Shown here piece after piece: positions 1 through 8,911 of a stretch of 64,000 nt of DNA; the stretch's first letter is position 1, and every line of letters starts with the position of its first letter. A program made the translations under genes and the position numbers. The DNA is from Croceicoccus naphthovorans (GTDB taxonomy: Bacteria; Pseudomonadota; Alphaproteobacteria; Sphingomonadales; Sphingomonadaceae). Under the pieces are notes generated by a model. That model saw only the letters and a list, made by a program, of their open reading frames with translations, was not told the origin of the DNA and did no database searches. The stretch covers positions 375,501 through 439,500 of the forward strand of contig NZ_CP011770.1 of NCBI RefSeq assembly GCF_001028705.1, written 5' to 3'.

Positions 1-1083
1 GTGTCCTCCGCCGTCGCCAAGGCGGCGATGGATTCTGGTGTTGCCAAGGCCCCGATCGCGGATTTCGACGAATATGCCCTTCGCCTGAAGGCCCGCCTGA
101 ACCCGACGACTTCTGCGCTGACCAGCGTGTACGAGCGGGCCAAGGCGAACCCCAAGCGCGTGGTCTTTGCCGAGGCGGAGGAGGATGTCGTCCTTCGCGC
201 CGCGATTCAGTTCCGCGACTTCGGCTATGGCGAGCCGGTACTGGTGGGCCGTACCGACAAGGTGAAGGACAAGCTGAAGGAACTGGCGGTCGAGGATATC
301 GACAGCTTCGAGATCCAGAACTCCGCCGATTCCGAATACGTGCCCGAAATGGCGGATTATCTGTATAACCGCCTGCAACGGCGCGGTTATACCGAACGTG
401 ACGTGCGCCGCATGGTCAATCAGGACCGCAATGTCTTCGCCTCGCTGCTCTGCGCCTTGGGTAAGGGCGATGCGATGATTTCCGGCCTGACGCGCCCCTT
501 CGCGCAGACGATGAAGGAAGTCAGCCTCGTCCTCGACCCCAAGAAGGACGAGGTGCCGTTCGGCATTCACCTGATGATCGGCAAGAATTATACCGTGTTC
601 CTGGCCGACACCACGATCAACGAGCGACCCGATGCCAAGATGCTGGCGCATATCGCCAAGGAGACCGCAAAGGTTGCCCAGCGGCTGGGCCACGAACCGC
701 GTGTCGCGTTCCTGTCGTACTCCACGTTCGGCAACCCGGCGGGCAAGTGGTTGGAGAACATTCGCGAAGCGGTGCACCACCTCGACGATGAAGGCGTGGA
801 TTTCGAGTACGAAGGCGAAATGGCACCCGATGCTGCGCTGAACCCGACAGTGATGAAGCTTTATCCGTTCAGCCGCCTGTCGGCCCCGGCCAATGTGCTG
901 ATCATGCCGGGCCTGCAATCGGCGAACCTGTCGGCGAAGCTGCTGCGCGAACTGGCGGGGGCGAGCACGATCGGCCCGATGCTGATCGGTATGGAAAAGC
1001 CGGTCCAGATCGCCCCGATGACCGCGATTGCGCCCGACGTGCTGACGCTGGCGGTGCTGGCTGCTGCGGAAGTGGTGGGCTGA
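1..1083 (+). CDS. maeB: NADP-dependent malic enzyme, C-terminal phosphotransacetylase-like half (5' end outside window)
   Basis: This is the last 360 residues of a MaeB-type malic enzyme, which decarboxylates malate to pyruvate with NADP. Only the C-terminal phosphate-acetyltransferase-like regulatory domain is present (about residue 35 to the end), recognisable by stretches such as RVVFAEAEEDVVLRAA, DAMISGLTRPF and SYSTFGNPAG. Full MaeB proteins are about 750 residues, so the catalytic malic domain must lie left of base 1. The GTG at base 1 is simply in frame and is not the true start. A stand-alone Pta is less likely because the segment matches the malic-enzyme version of this domain. The gene converges on the arsenite exporter, with a shared hairpin between them. 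Confidence 0.9.
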   Translation: MSSAVAKAAMDSGVAKAPIADFDEYALRLKARLNPTTSALTSVYERAKANPKRVVFAEAEEDVVLRAAIQFRDFGYGEPVLVGRTDKVKDKLKELAVEDIDSFEIQNSADSEYVPEMADYLYNRLQRRGYTERDVRRMVNQDRNVFASLLCALGKGDAMISGLTRPFAQTMKEVSLVLDPKKDEVPFGIHLMIGKNYTVFLADTTINERPDAKMLAHIAKETAKVAQRLGHEPRVAFLSYSTFGNPAGKWLENIREAVHHLDDEGVDFEYEGEMAPDAALNPTVMKLYPFSRLSAPANVLIMPGLQSANLSAKLLRELAGASTIGPMLIGMEKPVQIAPMTAIAPDVLTLAVLAAAEVVG

Positions 1084-1090
1084 TGCTAAC

Positions 1091-2158
1091 TCACCCGCCC
1101 GGAAACATCGGGCGGGTGCGGTTGGCGATGGCCACGAGCGAGAGCATCACCGGCACTTCGACCAGCACGCCGACCACGGTGGCCAGCGCCGCGCCGCTGC
1201 CAAGGCCGAACAGGCCGATAGCCACCGCCACCGCGAGTTCGAAGAAGTTCGATGTGCCGATCAGCGCACAAGGGGCGGCAATGGCGTGGGGAACCCGCCA
1301 TGCCTTTGCGGCGGCATAGGCGATCAGAAAGATTCCATAGCTCTGTACGACGATCGGCGCGGCGATCAGCGCGATCAGAAGCGGATTGCCGACGATGGTC
1401 TCTGCCTGAAAGCCGAATAGCAGCACGACCGTCAGCAACAGGCCCATGATCGAAAGCGGCTTGATCCGCGCGGTGAATGTGCTGACCGAGGCTTCATCTC
1501 CGCCGTGGCTGTTCAATACGCGCCGACGCACCATCGCACCGGCGGCAAGCGGCACGACGACGTAGAGCAGTACGGACAGCAAAAGCGTGGTCCACGGCAC
1601 CGCAATATCCGTGACGCCGAGCAGGAGCGCGACTATCGGCGCGAAGGCGACCACCATGATCAGGTCGTTCGCGGCGACCTGCACAAGCGTATAGGCCGGG
1701 TCGCCACGGGTCAGTTGCGACCAGACGAAGACCATCGCGGTACACGGTGCGGCCCCCAGCAGGATCAGGCCCGCGATATATTGCTGCGCGTCAGACGGAG
1801 CGATCAGGTCGGCGAATACGACTTCGAAGAAAAGCACGGCCAGTGCCGCCATCGAAAACGGCTTCACCAGCCAGTTCACGACCAGCGTGATGATCAGCCC
1901 CTTTGGCTTGTGGCCCACGCGGCGCACGGCGGAAAAGTCGACCGCGACCATCATAGGGAAGATCATCGCCCAGATGAGTACTGCGACGATCAGGTTGACG
2001 GATGCAAACTCCACCGCAGCCATTGCGGCGAACATCGGCTGCGCGACGTTGCCCAGCGCTATGCCCCCAAGGATCGCGGCACCGACCCAGATCGACAACC
2101 ATCTTTCGAACAGGCCAAGGCCCGCTGCGGTGGGTTCGGGTGCATTCGTGGCGGTCAT
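1091..2158 (-). CDS. acr3: ACR3-family arsenite efflux transporter
   Basis: An integral inner-membrane protein of 355 residues with about ten hydrophobic segments. It exports arsenite using the proton gradient. Family marks are [11 protein letters not shown] near residue 65 and [20 protein letters not shown] near residue 135, which contains the conserved transport cysteine (Cys139). The ATG at 2158 is preferred; an in-frame upstream start at 2188 would add ten residues with no family similarity. No ArsR repressor or arsenate reductase is adjacent: an arsC gene lies 10 kb away. The gene follows the sirtuin gene on the same strand with about 54 bp between them, so the two may be co-transcribed. 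Confidence 0.93.
   Translation of the reverse strand: MTATNAPEPTAAGLGLFERWLSIWVGAAILGGIALGNVAQPMFAAMAAVEFASVNLIVAVLIWAMIFPMMVAVDFSAVRRVGHKPKGLIITLVVNWLVKPFSMAALAVLFFEVVFADLIAPSDAQQYIAGLILLGAAPCTAMVFVWSQLTRGDPAYTLVQVAANDLIMVVAFAPIVALLLGVTDIAVPWTTLLLSVLLYVVVPLAAGAMVRRRVLNSHGGDEASVSTFTARIKPLSIMGLLLTVVLLFGFQAETIVGNPLLIALIAAPIVVQSYGIFLIAYAAAKAWRVPHAIAAPCALIGTSNFFELAVAVAIGLFGLGSGAALATVVGVLVEVPVMLSLVAIANRTRPMFPGG
1092..1118. terminator. Hairpin between convergent maeB and acr3
   Basis: A perfect 10-bp stem (CACCCGCCCG / CGGGCGGGTG) with a 7-nt loop lies immediately after the maeB stop and overlaps the last codons of the converging exporter gene. There is no long T run on either side, so it is a plausible but weak bidirectional terminator. 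Confidence 0.45.
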
Positions 2159-2212
2159 GCAGGTGCTTTCGATCCAGGGGCGCGACACCGCCGCGCTTGG
2201 ACTATTCCCGTG

Positions 2213-2938
2213 TCAGCGAGAAGACAGAATTTCGTCCACCCATTCCGGCACGATCTGCCCCGCCGGGCCCAGTCGCGTCTCATCGAACCAGTGCGACCCT
2301 TGGCTCCGCTCCAGATTCAGCTCCAGCGTATCGGCGCCCAGATCGTTGGCGTTCTGGACGAACCCCACTGCCGGATAGACTGCACCCGATGTGCCGATGG
2401 AAACGAACAGGTCGGCATCGCGGATCGCGGCGAAGATGCGGTCCATCTGATACGGCATTTCCCCGAACCAGACGACATCGGGCCGCAGCGCCGGTTCACC
2501 GCATTCGGGGCAGTCCGGCCGGTCGACCAGCGTGCCGGTCCAGCGGCTGCGCACGTCGCAGGCGGTGCACCATGCGTTTAGATGCTCGCCATGCATATGC
2601 AGCACGCGTTTCGCGCCGGCGCGTTCGTGCAAATCGTCGATATTCTGGGTGACGATCAGCAGCTCGCCGTCCCACTCTCGGTCCAGCCGCGCCAGCGCCT
2701 CATGCGCGGGGTTGGGCTGCTTGGTCTGGATCGATTCGCGCCGCATGTCGTAAAAGCGCAGCACCAGATCGGGGTCCCGGACGAAAGCCTCTGGCGTGGC
2801 GACATCCTCCACCCGGTGCTGTTCCCACAGGCCGCCGCCGTCCCGAAAGGTGTCGATCCCGCTCTCGGCGGAAACGCCTGCGCCGGTCAGGATCACGATG
2901 TTGCGGATGCCATTGCTCTTGCCGGTCATGTCGCCCAT
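2213..2938 (-). CDS. cobB: NAD-dependent protein deacylase, Sir2/CobB family
   Basis: A 241-residue cytoplasmic sirtuin that removes acyl groups from lysines using NAD. The NAD-binding GAGVSAESGI starts at residue 19, TQNIDDLHERAG at 97, the catalytic His is in LHMHGE (116), and the zinc site is Cys124, Cys127, Cys143 and Cys146. Tyr63 and Arg66 (FYDMR) match the Tyr-x-x-Arg pair known in class III sirtuins such as E. coli CobB and SIRT5, which favours desuccinylase/demalonylase activity besides deacetylation. That specificity is inferred from the motif. The first ATG (2938) and a second at residue 4 are both possible starts. It is divergent from dapB with a 38-bp gap. Confidence 0.95.
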   Translation of the reverse strand: MGDMTGKSNGIRNIVILTGAGVSAESGIDTFRDGGGLWEQHRVEDVATPEAFVRDPDLVLRFYDMRRESIQTKQPNPAHEALARLDREWDGELLIVTQNIDDLHERAGAKRVLHMHGEHLNAWCTACDVRSRWTGTLVDRPDCPECGEPALRPDVVWFGEMPYQMDRIFAAIRDADLFVSIGTSGAVYPAVGFVQNANDLGADTLELNLERSQGSHWFDETRLGPAGQIVPEWVDEILSSR

Positions 2939-2976
2939 GAAGCACGCCCGGATTTCAGGGTAAAGGCATCAAGGTA

Positions 2977-3708
2977 ATGGCACGCATCGGTATTGTCGGA
3001 TCGCAGGGGCGCATGGGCGGCGTGTTGGCAGGCGCGATCGCCAGCGCCGGACACAAGCTGTCGGGCGGGGTGGACCGCGATTGCGGCGATATCGGAGAGC
3101 TTGCAGGAAAAAGCGACGCACTGGTCGATTTTTCCGCGCCGGTTGCGTTGCAGGCGACGCTGGATGCCTGCGTGACGGCTGGCATTCCGGTGTTGATCGG
3201 CACGACCGGGCTGGAGGAAGATCATCACGCGGCCATCGATGCGGCGGCGGAGAAAATCGCGGTGCTGCAAACGGGCAATACCTCGTTGGGCGTGACGATG
3301 CTGGCACACCTTGTGAACGAGGCGGCGTCGCGGCTGGGCGATGACTGGGATATCGAGGTGGTGGAAATGCATCACCGCATGAAGGTCGACGCGCCATCGG
3401 GCACCGCGCTTCTGCTGGGCGAGGCGGCGGCGAAGGGGCGGGGCGTCGACCTTGCAGCGCACTCCGAACGAGGTCGTGACGGCATTACCGGCAAGCGGGC
3501 CGAGGGCGCGATCGGCTTTGCCAGTTTACGCGGCGGCACCGTGGCGGGGGAGCATACCGTCTATTTCGCCGGAGCCGAAGAACGGCTGGCCCTGACCCAT
3601 CTGGCAGAGAATCGCATGATCTTCGCGCGCGGCGCGGTGAAGGGCGCGGACTGGCTGATCGGGTGTGAGCCGGGGCGCTATACGATGCCGCAGGTCCTGG
3701 GCCTCTAG
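2977..3708 (+). CDS. dapB: 4-hydroxy-tetrahydrodipicolinate reductase
   Basis: A 243-residue NAD(P)H-dependent reductase of the diaminopimelate/lysine pathway. The Rossmann nucleotide site is IGIVGSQGRMGG (residues 4-15). The catalytic and substrate-binding stretch EMHHRMKVDAPSGTA begins at residue 130, with the His132-His133 pair and Lys136. Length is slightly below the usual 260-270 residues but all motifs are present. Other steps of the same pathway in this window are dapE and lysC; they are scattered rather than in one operon. A repeated palindrome and then nth follow downstream. Confidence 0.97.
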   Translation: MARIGIVGSQGRMGGVLAGAIASAGHKLSGGVDRDCGDIGELAGKSDALVDFSAPVALQATLDACVTAGIPVLIGTTGLEEDHHAAIDAAAEKIAVLQTGNTSLGVTMLAHLVNEAASRLGDDWDIEVVEMHHRMKVDAPSGTALLLGEAAAKGRGVDLAAHSERGRDGITGKRAEGAIGFASLRGGTVAGEHTVYFAGAEERLALTHLAENRMIFARGAVKGADWLIGCEPGRYTMPQVLGL

Positions 3709-3756
3709 GACATGTCTGCAGCCAGCGCTGACGGGTTGCAAATGGCGGCTCTTCGC

Positions 3757-3795
3757 GCTTCCGGCGCTCACGTACTGAAGTACGCTGCGCTCCGG
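3757..3795. repeat. Dispersed palindromic repeat, copy A
   Basis: A 39-bp element between dapB and nth centred on the dyad CGTAC-TGAA-GTACG. It shares its outer parts (GCTTCCGG, GCTCACG, GCTGCGC, CCGG) and exact length with a second copy at 11019-11057. The inner stem bases differ between the copies but stay paired (CGTAC/GTACG here, CGACC/GGTCG there), which indicates a conserved hairpin. Confidence 0.6.
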
Positions 3796-3883
3796 CTCAC
3801 ACAGGGCCACCATTTTGGCCTTTGGCCAGCTTCGCTGCCGCCGCGCCATCATCTGAATGCAAACATGCCCTAGGTAGCCCCAC

Positions 3884-4534
3884 ATGACCAAGGACGAGAT
3901 TTTTGAGTTCTTTCGCCTGCTGGCGGAGGACAATCCCGACCCCGAGACAGAGCTGGAATACGGCAATGCCTATCAGCTTGTCGTCGCGGTGGCCCTGTCG
4001 GCGCAGGCGACCGATGTCGGGGTGAACAAGGCGACGCGGAAACTGTTCGAACGTGTAAAAACGCCGCAGCAGATGCTCGATCTGGGCGAGGATGGCCTGA
4101 AAGAGCATATCAAGACCATCGGCCTGTTCAATTCCAAGGCGAAGAACGTCATCGCGCTCAGCCGGTTGCTCGTCGACAGCTATGGCGGCGAAGTGCCGGA
4201 CAGCCGCGAGGAACTGGTCAAGCTGCCCGGCGTGGGGCGCAAGACCGCGAACGTGGTGCTGAACTGCTGGTTCGGGCAGGAGACTTTCGCGGTCGACACC
4301 CACATCTTCCGCGTCGGCAACCGCACAGGATTGGCGAAGGGCAAGACGCCCGAACAGGTAGAGGCGAAGCTGGAAAAACGCGTGCCCGCACCGTTCCGGC
4401 TGGGCGCGCATCACTGGCTGATCCTGCACGGGCGCTACGTGTGCAAGGCGCGAACGCCGGAGTGTTGGCGGTGTCCTGTGGTGGAGCTGTGCAGTTTCCG
4501 GAAGAAAGTGCTGGAAAAGCCGAAGGGGCGCTAG
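3884..4534 (+). CDS. nth: Endonuclease III (DNA glycosylase/AP lyase)
   Basis: A 216-residue base-excision-repair enzyme that removes oxidised pyrimidines and nicks abasic sites. The helix-hairpin-helix LPGVGRKTANVVL starts at residue 114 with catalytic Lys120. The catalytic Asp138 lies in VDTHIFRV. The C-terminal [4Fe-4S] cluster uses Cys187, Cys194, Cys197 and Cys203. Length is normal. The gene stands alone after the palindromic repeat; the acidic lipoprotein gene downstream converges on it across a 113-bp gap. Confidence 0.97.
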   Translation: MTKDEIFEFFRLLAEDNPDPETELEYGNAYQLVVAVALSAQATDVGVNKATRKLFERVKTPQQMLDLGEDGLKEHIKTIGLFNSKAKNVIALSRLLVDSYGGEVPDSREELVKLPGVGRKTANVVLNCWFGQETFAVDTHIFRVGNRTGLAKGKTPEQVEAKLEKRVPAPFRLGAHHWLILHGRYVCKARTPECWRCPVVELCSFRKKVLEKPKGR

Positions 4535-4647
4535 GTGCTGGCCCCACACCCACTGTCCCCAAAAGCAGACGGCGCCTGTCGCAAGACGGACGCCGTCCAT
4601 TATATCCGATGGACCGGCCCGAATATTCCGGTCACCGATCCGGAAGC

Positions 4648-4899
4648 TTAGTTCGAGACGGCATCCTCGGCCGCGTCGCCGGCTTCACCCATGGCGTCGG
4701 CCTGCGCGTCCAGCGCTTCCTCGGCGGCCTCGTCGCCCTGCGCTTCGGCAAGGTCGGCTTGCTCCTCAAGCACGTCTTCCTGCGATTCGTACTGCTGCTC
4801 GACCAGGTCTTCCTGGGCTTCCTGCTCGCTTTCGGCGCAGCCGGCCAGCGTCGTCATGGCGAAAGCCGATGCGATGAGCGCGGTGGTCTTGAACTTCAT
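4648..4899 (-). CDS. Small acidic lipoprotein, unknown function
   Basis: An 83-residue protein with an N-terminal signal peptide ending in the lipobox LAGC (Cys21). The mature part is almost entirely Glu, Ala, Asp and Gln and looks like an amphipathic or coiled helix. A good ribosome site (AGGGGAAC) precedes the ATG at 4899; the longer in-frame extension to 5040 lacks signal-peptide sense. It is probably anchored in an envelope membrane. No family is recognised. The strong compositional bias is typical of small sphingomonad envelope lipoproteins, so the gene is believable but its function is open. Confidence 0.75.
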   Translation of the reverse strand: MKFKTTALIASAFAMTTLAGCAESEQEAQEDLVEQQYESQEDVLEEQADLAEAQGDEAAEEALDAQADAMGEAGDAAEDAVSN

Positions 4900-5069
4900 G
4901 GTTGTTCCCCTTCTGGCAAATATGGCGTGAAATCGCCGCGTGCGCGTGGCGGAATGTTCGGATCGATTCGCAGTGGCCACACGTCTGAATTCAGGTAGAC
5001 AACGCGGCACCCGCCTTGATCGTTCCCAATTTTGCCACAATTGCCCGAACTGCCGCTTTCAGAGCGGTG

Positions 5070-6308
5070 CTACACGTCATCCGCGCTAACCAGCTCCGCC
5101 CGGTCCAGTTCGCCCACTTGCGCCGCCACCGTCGTCGCGCAGGTCGCGTCGCTGGTGACGTTGGTGACGGTCCGCATCATGTCCATGATCCGGTCCACGC
5201 CAGCGACAAAGGCGATGGTTTCCAGCGGAACGCCGACGCTGGAAAACACCAGAGTCATCATGATCAAACCCGTGCCCGGAATGCCCGCCGCGCCGACCGA
5301 GCCCAGTGTCGCGGTCACCGCCACCATGACGTAGTCGGCAAAGTCCAGCTGAACGCCAAAAATCTGCGCGCCGAACAGGGTGGCGAGGCCCAGATACATC
5401 GCCGTGCCGTCCATGTTGATCGTCGCGCCCAGCGATGCGGTGAAGCTGCTGACCGAAGGCGACACGCCGATATTGCGTTGCAGGCAGCGTAGTGTGACGG
5501 GCAATGTCGCGCTGGACGATGCGGTGGAATAGGCGACCGCGATGGCATCGATCATGCCGCGGAAGAAATCGCCGACCGGCACTTTGGCAAAGAACTTCAA
5601 CAGCCCGACATAGACCACCCCGATCAGGATAAAGCACCCCGCGTAATTCAGCGCGACCAGCTTCGCCAAGGCCAGCAAAGCACCCACGCCGAACGTTCCC
5701 GCAACCCATGCCATCAGCGCGAAGACGCCGAACGGGGTGAGCTCCATGACGAGGATCGTGATCTTTTGCATCACCACCGACCCTGCGTCGAAAATCTTCG
5801 TCAGCGGTTGGCCTTCTTCCTTCGCCATCAGGATGCCGATGCCGATCAGCAGGGCAAAGACGATCAGCGGCAGGACATTGGCGTCAGCCATGACCTGCAC
5901 CGGGCTTTGCGGCACGATCGACAGGATCATCTCGCGCCAGCCTTCGGTCTTCGGCTCGGGAATCTCGCCCATCTCGATCCGGCTCTGGTCCAGACCCACG
6001 CCGGGCATGAACAGTGTGCCAAGGCCAAGCCCGAGCCAAACCGCGAACTGGCTGGTGACGAGAAAGATGAGCAGCGCCCGTCCGCCCACCGCGCCCAACT
6101 TGCGCAAATCGCCGATGGCGGTGACGCCGGAGATCAGGCTGAAGAAGATCAGCGGTACGACCAGCATCTTGATAGAGGCGATAAAGAAGTCGCCGATCCA
6201 CTTGATGGTTTCGGCTTCAGGCCCCCAGATCAGGCCGAGGATGACGCCAAGGATCAGCGCGCCGACGACGCGCTGCCAGAGGGGGATGGCGAACCATTTG
6301 CGAACCAT
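5070..6308 (-). CDS. Dicarboxylate/amino acid:cation symporter (DAACS family)
   Basis: A 412-residue inner-membrane transporter of the GltP/DctA type that couples uptake of C4-dicarboxylates or acidic amino acids to sodium or protons. Family marks are the serine-rich hairpin YSTASSSATLPVTLRC, the substrate/cation segment GATINMDGTAMYLGLATLFG, and VGAAGIPGTGLIMMTLVF. The exact substrate cannot be decided from the sequence. It lies on the same strand as dapE, whose gene ends 72 bp upstream, and may be co-transcribed with it. Confidence 0.93.
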   Translation of the reverse strand: MVRKWFAIPLWQRVVGALILGVILGLIWGPEAETIKWIGDFFIASIKMLVVPLIFFSLISGVTAIGDLRKLGAVGGRALLIFLVTSQFAVWLGLGLGTLFMPGVGLDQSRIEMGEIPEPKTEGWREMILSIVPQSPVQVMADANVLPLIVFALLIGIGILMAKEEGQPLTKIFDAGSVVMQKITILVMELTPFGVFALMAWVAGTFGVGALLALAKLVALNYAGCFILIGVVYVGLLKFFAKVPVGDFFRGMIDAIAVAYSTASSSATLPVTLRCLQRNIGVSPSVSSFTASLGATINMDGTAMYLGLATLFGAQIFGVQLDFADYVMVAVTATLGSVGAAGIPGTGLIMMTLVFSSVGVPLETIAFVAGVDRIMDMMRTVTNVTSDATCATTVAAQVGELDRAELVSADDV

Positions 6309-6380
6309 GAACGACCCTTTTGCCTGTTTTCCGGCAAAGGGTTGTGCCCGCCATCCGGTCTGCCCGCAAGGGCGCGGGGC

Positions 6381-7520
6381 TTATCCGGCCAGCGCGGCCC
6401 GCGCGACCCGTTCGTAAATCCGGGCAAGCGTGTCCAGATCGGCTACCGCCACCGCCTCGTCCCGCTTGTGCATCGTCGCGTTGCACAGGCCGAATTCGAT
6501 CACCGGGGCGATGTTCTTCAGGAACCGCGCGTCGGAGGTGCCGCCGCTGGTCGACAGTTCGGGCTCTATCCCGGTTTCGGCGCGGATCGCATCGGCCAGC
6601 ATGTTGGAAAACGCACCAGGTTCGGTCAGGAACGGTTCGCCGCTGATGATCGGGCGCGCCCAGCCGCCGTGCCGTTCGGCGATCTCAGTGACTTTCTTTG
6701 ACAGCGATGCGCCCGAATGCAGGTCGTTAAAGCGGATCGAGATGCGCGCCTCTGCCTTGGCCGGGATCACGTTGTGTGCGGGATTGCCGATGGCCATCTC
6801 GGTAATCTCAAGGTTCGAATGCTGGAACCAGTCGGTCCCTTCGTCCAACACCAGCGCGTCCAGTTCGGCCAGCATCGCGACCAGTTTGGGCGCGGGATTG
6901 TCGGCCAGATGCGGATAGGCGACGTGACCCTGCGTGCCGTCGACGCCCAAAAAGATGTTCACCGACCCGCGCCGCCCGATCTTCATCATGTCGCCAAGCC
7001 GGTTCACGCTGGTCGGTTCGCCGACAAGGATCAGGTCGGGCGCAACGCCTGCCTCGGCCATATGCTGCATCAGTGCGACGGTGCCGTGTCGAGCGGGGCC
7101 TTCCTCGTCACCGGTTATGAGGAAGCTGATCGTGCCTGCGTCCGCCGGGATTGCGGCGACTGCCGCGACCATGCTGGCGATCGAACCCTTCATGTCCACC
7201 GCGCCGCGCCCGTAAAGCAGGTCGCCGCGAATCTCCGGCGCGAAGGCATCGGTGTGCCATCCTTCGCCCGGCGGGACGACGTCGAGGTGCCCGGCAAAGG
7301 CGAAGTGTCGGCTGCCTTCGGGGCCGGCGCGAATGGCGAGCAGGTTCTCGACCGGCCCTCCCCCGTCAGCATCGTCCGGCGCTTCGCCATCCACCGTGCG
7401 CGTGACCGTGAAGCCCAGCGGGGTAAGCATGCCTTCCAAAGCGTCGAACACAGACCCGGTGGCGGGCGTGACGCTGGGGCAGGCAATCAGTGTTTGTGCG
7501 AGGTCGAGCGGTGTGGGCAT
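6381..7520 (-). CDS. dapE: Succinyl-diaminopimelate desuccinylase
   Basis: A 379-residue M20-family metallohydrolase that cleaves N-succinyl-LL-diaminopimelate to LL-diaminopimelate and succinate in lysine and cell-wall precursor synthesis. The two-zinc site is visible: His78 in FAGHLDVVPPG, Asp109 in GRGAVDMKGS, the Glu139/Glu140 pair in TGDEEGPA, and VGEPTS. DapE is preferred to ArgE or carboxypeptidase G2 because of the overall match (LIACPSVTPATG at the N-terminus, SGGTSDARF near residue 325). Length is normal for the family. Confidence 0.95.
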   Translation of the reverse strand: MPTPLDLAQTLIACPSVTPATGSVFDALEGMLTPLGFTVTRTVDGEAPDDADGGGPVENLLAIRAGPEGSRHFAFAGHLDVVPPGEGWHTDAFAPEIRGDLLYGRGAVDMKGSIASMVAAVAAIPADAGTISFLITGDEEGPARHGTVALMQHMAEAGVAPDLILVGEPTSVNRLGDMMKIGRRGSVNIFLGVDGTQGHVAYPHLADNPAPKLVAMLAELDALVLDEGTDWFQHSNLEITEMAIGNPAHNVIPAKAEARISIRFNDLHSGASLSKKVTEIAERHGGWARPIISGEPFLTEPGAFSNMLADAIRAETGIEPELSTSGGTSDARFLKNIAPVIEFGLCNATMHKRDEAVAVADLDTLARIYERVARAALAG

Positions 7521-7570
7521 GCGCCGCGACTAGCGCAGGTGCGCCTGCAAGGGAACCGCGATGTAGGGGA

Positions 7571-7708
7571 TCAGAAGGGCAGCGAGGGGCCGGCCATGAT
7601 CAGGGCCAGCGCGCTGCCGCAGACGATCGCGATGCGGGCAGACGCGATCGCACTCTCCCGCCGATGGCGGAGGGGATAGGCAACTGCGCGGGCGATTTTC
7701 TGGGCCAT
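7571..7708 (-). CDS. Small membrane protein, unknown function
   Basis: A 45-codon open frame in the gap between dapE and the M14 peptidase. It begins MAQKIARAVAYPLRHRRES, has a basic N-terminus, and then a hydrophobic stretch (ARIAIVCGSALALIMAGP) long enough for one membrane span. The ATG is preceded by a purine-poor sequence, so translation is not certain. No family is recognised. Confidence 0.4.
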   Translation of the reverse strand: MAQKIARAVAYPLRHRRESAIASARIAIVCGSALALIMAGPSLPF

Positions 7709-7765
7709 GGGGCGATGATGCGCCCCAAATCCTACCAAATCCTTAACGGTAACTTTTGGAAAGCC

Positions 7766-8905
7766 TCAGGCCTGTTCGTCCAGCCACTCGTTCAGCGCCG
7801 ATAGGCACGCACGGCCCAGCGCCTTCGACCGCTCCGGGCTCCACCCTCGTTCGGGATCGGGCGCGTCGTCGTGGTCCTTGAAGGGCATTTCCAGCGTCAT
7901 CGCGGTGCAGCCGAAGCGATGCGCGACCTGGTTGGTGCTCATCGACAGGTTCGCCTTACCCGGTGCGGCGGTGGGGTATCCCATCGCGGTCTGGAAATCG
8001 GGCGTCGCCTGCTTCAGCAGGTTGAGATAGCGGGCGTAGTCTTCCTGCTGCGCGGCGGTGATGCCGGGAATACCGTCGAACCCGGCGATGAAGACATGCG
8101 GAATCGCCTCGTCCCCATGCACGTCCATCGCGAAATCCACGCCGGTAACGTCCATCGCGCCCCGGATCGCCAGCACTTCGGGCGATTGGTAAGCACTGGG
8201 TTCGTGCCATTCGCGGTTGAGGTTCACGCCCTTTGCATTGGTGCGCAGGTGACCCCGGCACGATCCGTCAGGGTTGCAGTTCGGCACCAGATGCAGTGTC
8301 GCCGCCTTGCGCAAGGCTATGCCGACCGCGTCGTCGGGATCGGCCAGCGCCGCAAGCGCGCCCTCCATCCACCACTCGGCCATCGATTCGCCGGGATGCT
8401 GCCGCGCGTAGAGCCAGACCTGCTTCGGGCCGTTTCCGGTTGTCAGGCAATCGATCGGCTGGCCTTCGAGGCTGTGGCCCAGCACCCGGTGCGAGACATG
8501 GGGTGCGACTGCGGTGCGGCTGATCAGATCATGGTGCCGCTCCATCGAATAAGGAGCGAAATAGGCGAACCATGCGATGTCGCCTGCCGGACGATACGTG
8601 ATCGTCAGCGTGCCGCCGGTTTCTTTCGCGTCATAGCTCGATTGCGCGCGGCGCCAGTCTACCCGGTCTTCCGAAACGCAGGCGTTGTAGTTGGGCCAGC
8701 CGCCGGGATAGGCGCTGTTTTGAAGGCCGGTAATCTTCAACGTGAGTTCGCGCCCTTCCGCGCCAGAGACGCGGAAGTGGAACCACTGGTAGAAATCGCT
8801 TTCGGCATCCTTGCGGATGGCCAGCATGGCGGTCGTGTCCTTGACCGACAGAACCTCGATATTCCCGCTATCGAAAGCGGCGTCGATGCGGATTGCCCCC
8901 TTCAT
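7766..8905 (-). CDS. M14-family zinc carboxypeptidase (cytosolic carboxypeptidase-like)
   Basis: A 379-residue metallopeptidase. An N-terminal beta-rich domain (residues 1 to about 125) precedes the catalytic domain. The zinc ligands are His170 and Glu173 in ARQHPGES and His263 in MDVHGDE; Glu339 in TLEMPFKD is the catalytic base. The NPDG (about residue 211) and GVNLNREW (226) stretches are typical of M14 enzymes. The architecture resembles the bacterial relatives of eukaryotic cytosolic carboxypeptidases. The bacterial substrate is not established. No signal peptide is visible, so a cytoplasmic location is likely. It lies head to tail with the DUF4136-like lipoprotein gene, 6 bp apart. Confidence 0.9.
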   Translation of the reverse strand: MKGAIRIDAAFDSGNIEVLSVKDTTAMLAIRKDAESDFYQWFHFRVSGAEGRELTLKITGLQNSAYPGGWPNYNACVSEDRVDWRRAQSSYDAKETGGTLTITYRPAGDIAWFAYFAPYSMERHHDLISRTAVAPHVSHRVLGHSLEGQPIDCLTTGNGPKQVWLYARQHPGESMAEWWMEGALAALADPDDAVGIALRKAATLHLVPNCNPDGSCRGHLRTNAKGVNLNREWHEPSAYQSPEVLAIRGAMDVTGVDFAMDVHGDEAIPHVFIAGFDGIPGITAAQQEDYARYLNLLKQATPDFQTAMGYPTAAPGKANLSMSTNQVAHRFGCTAMTLEMPFKDHDDAPDPERGWSPERSKALGRACLSALNEWLDEQA

Positions 8906-8911
8906 TTCTCG

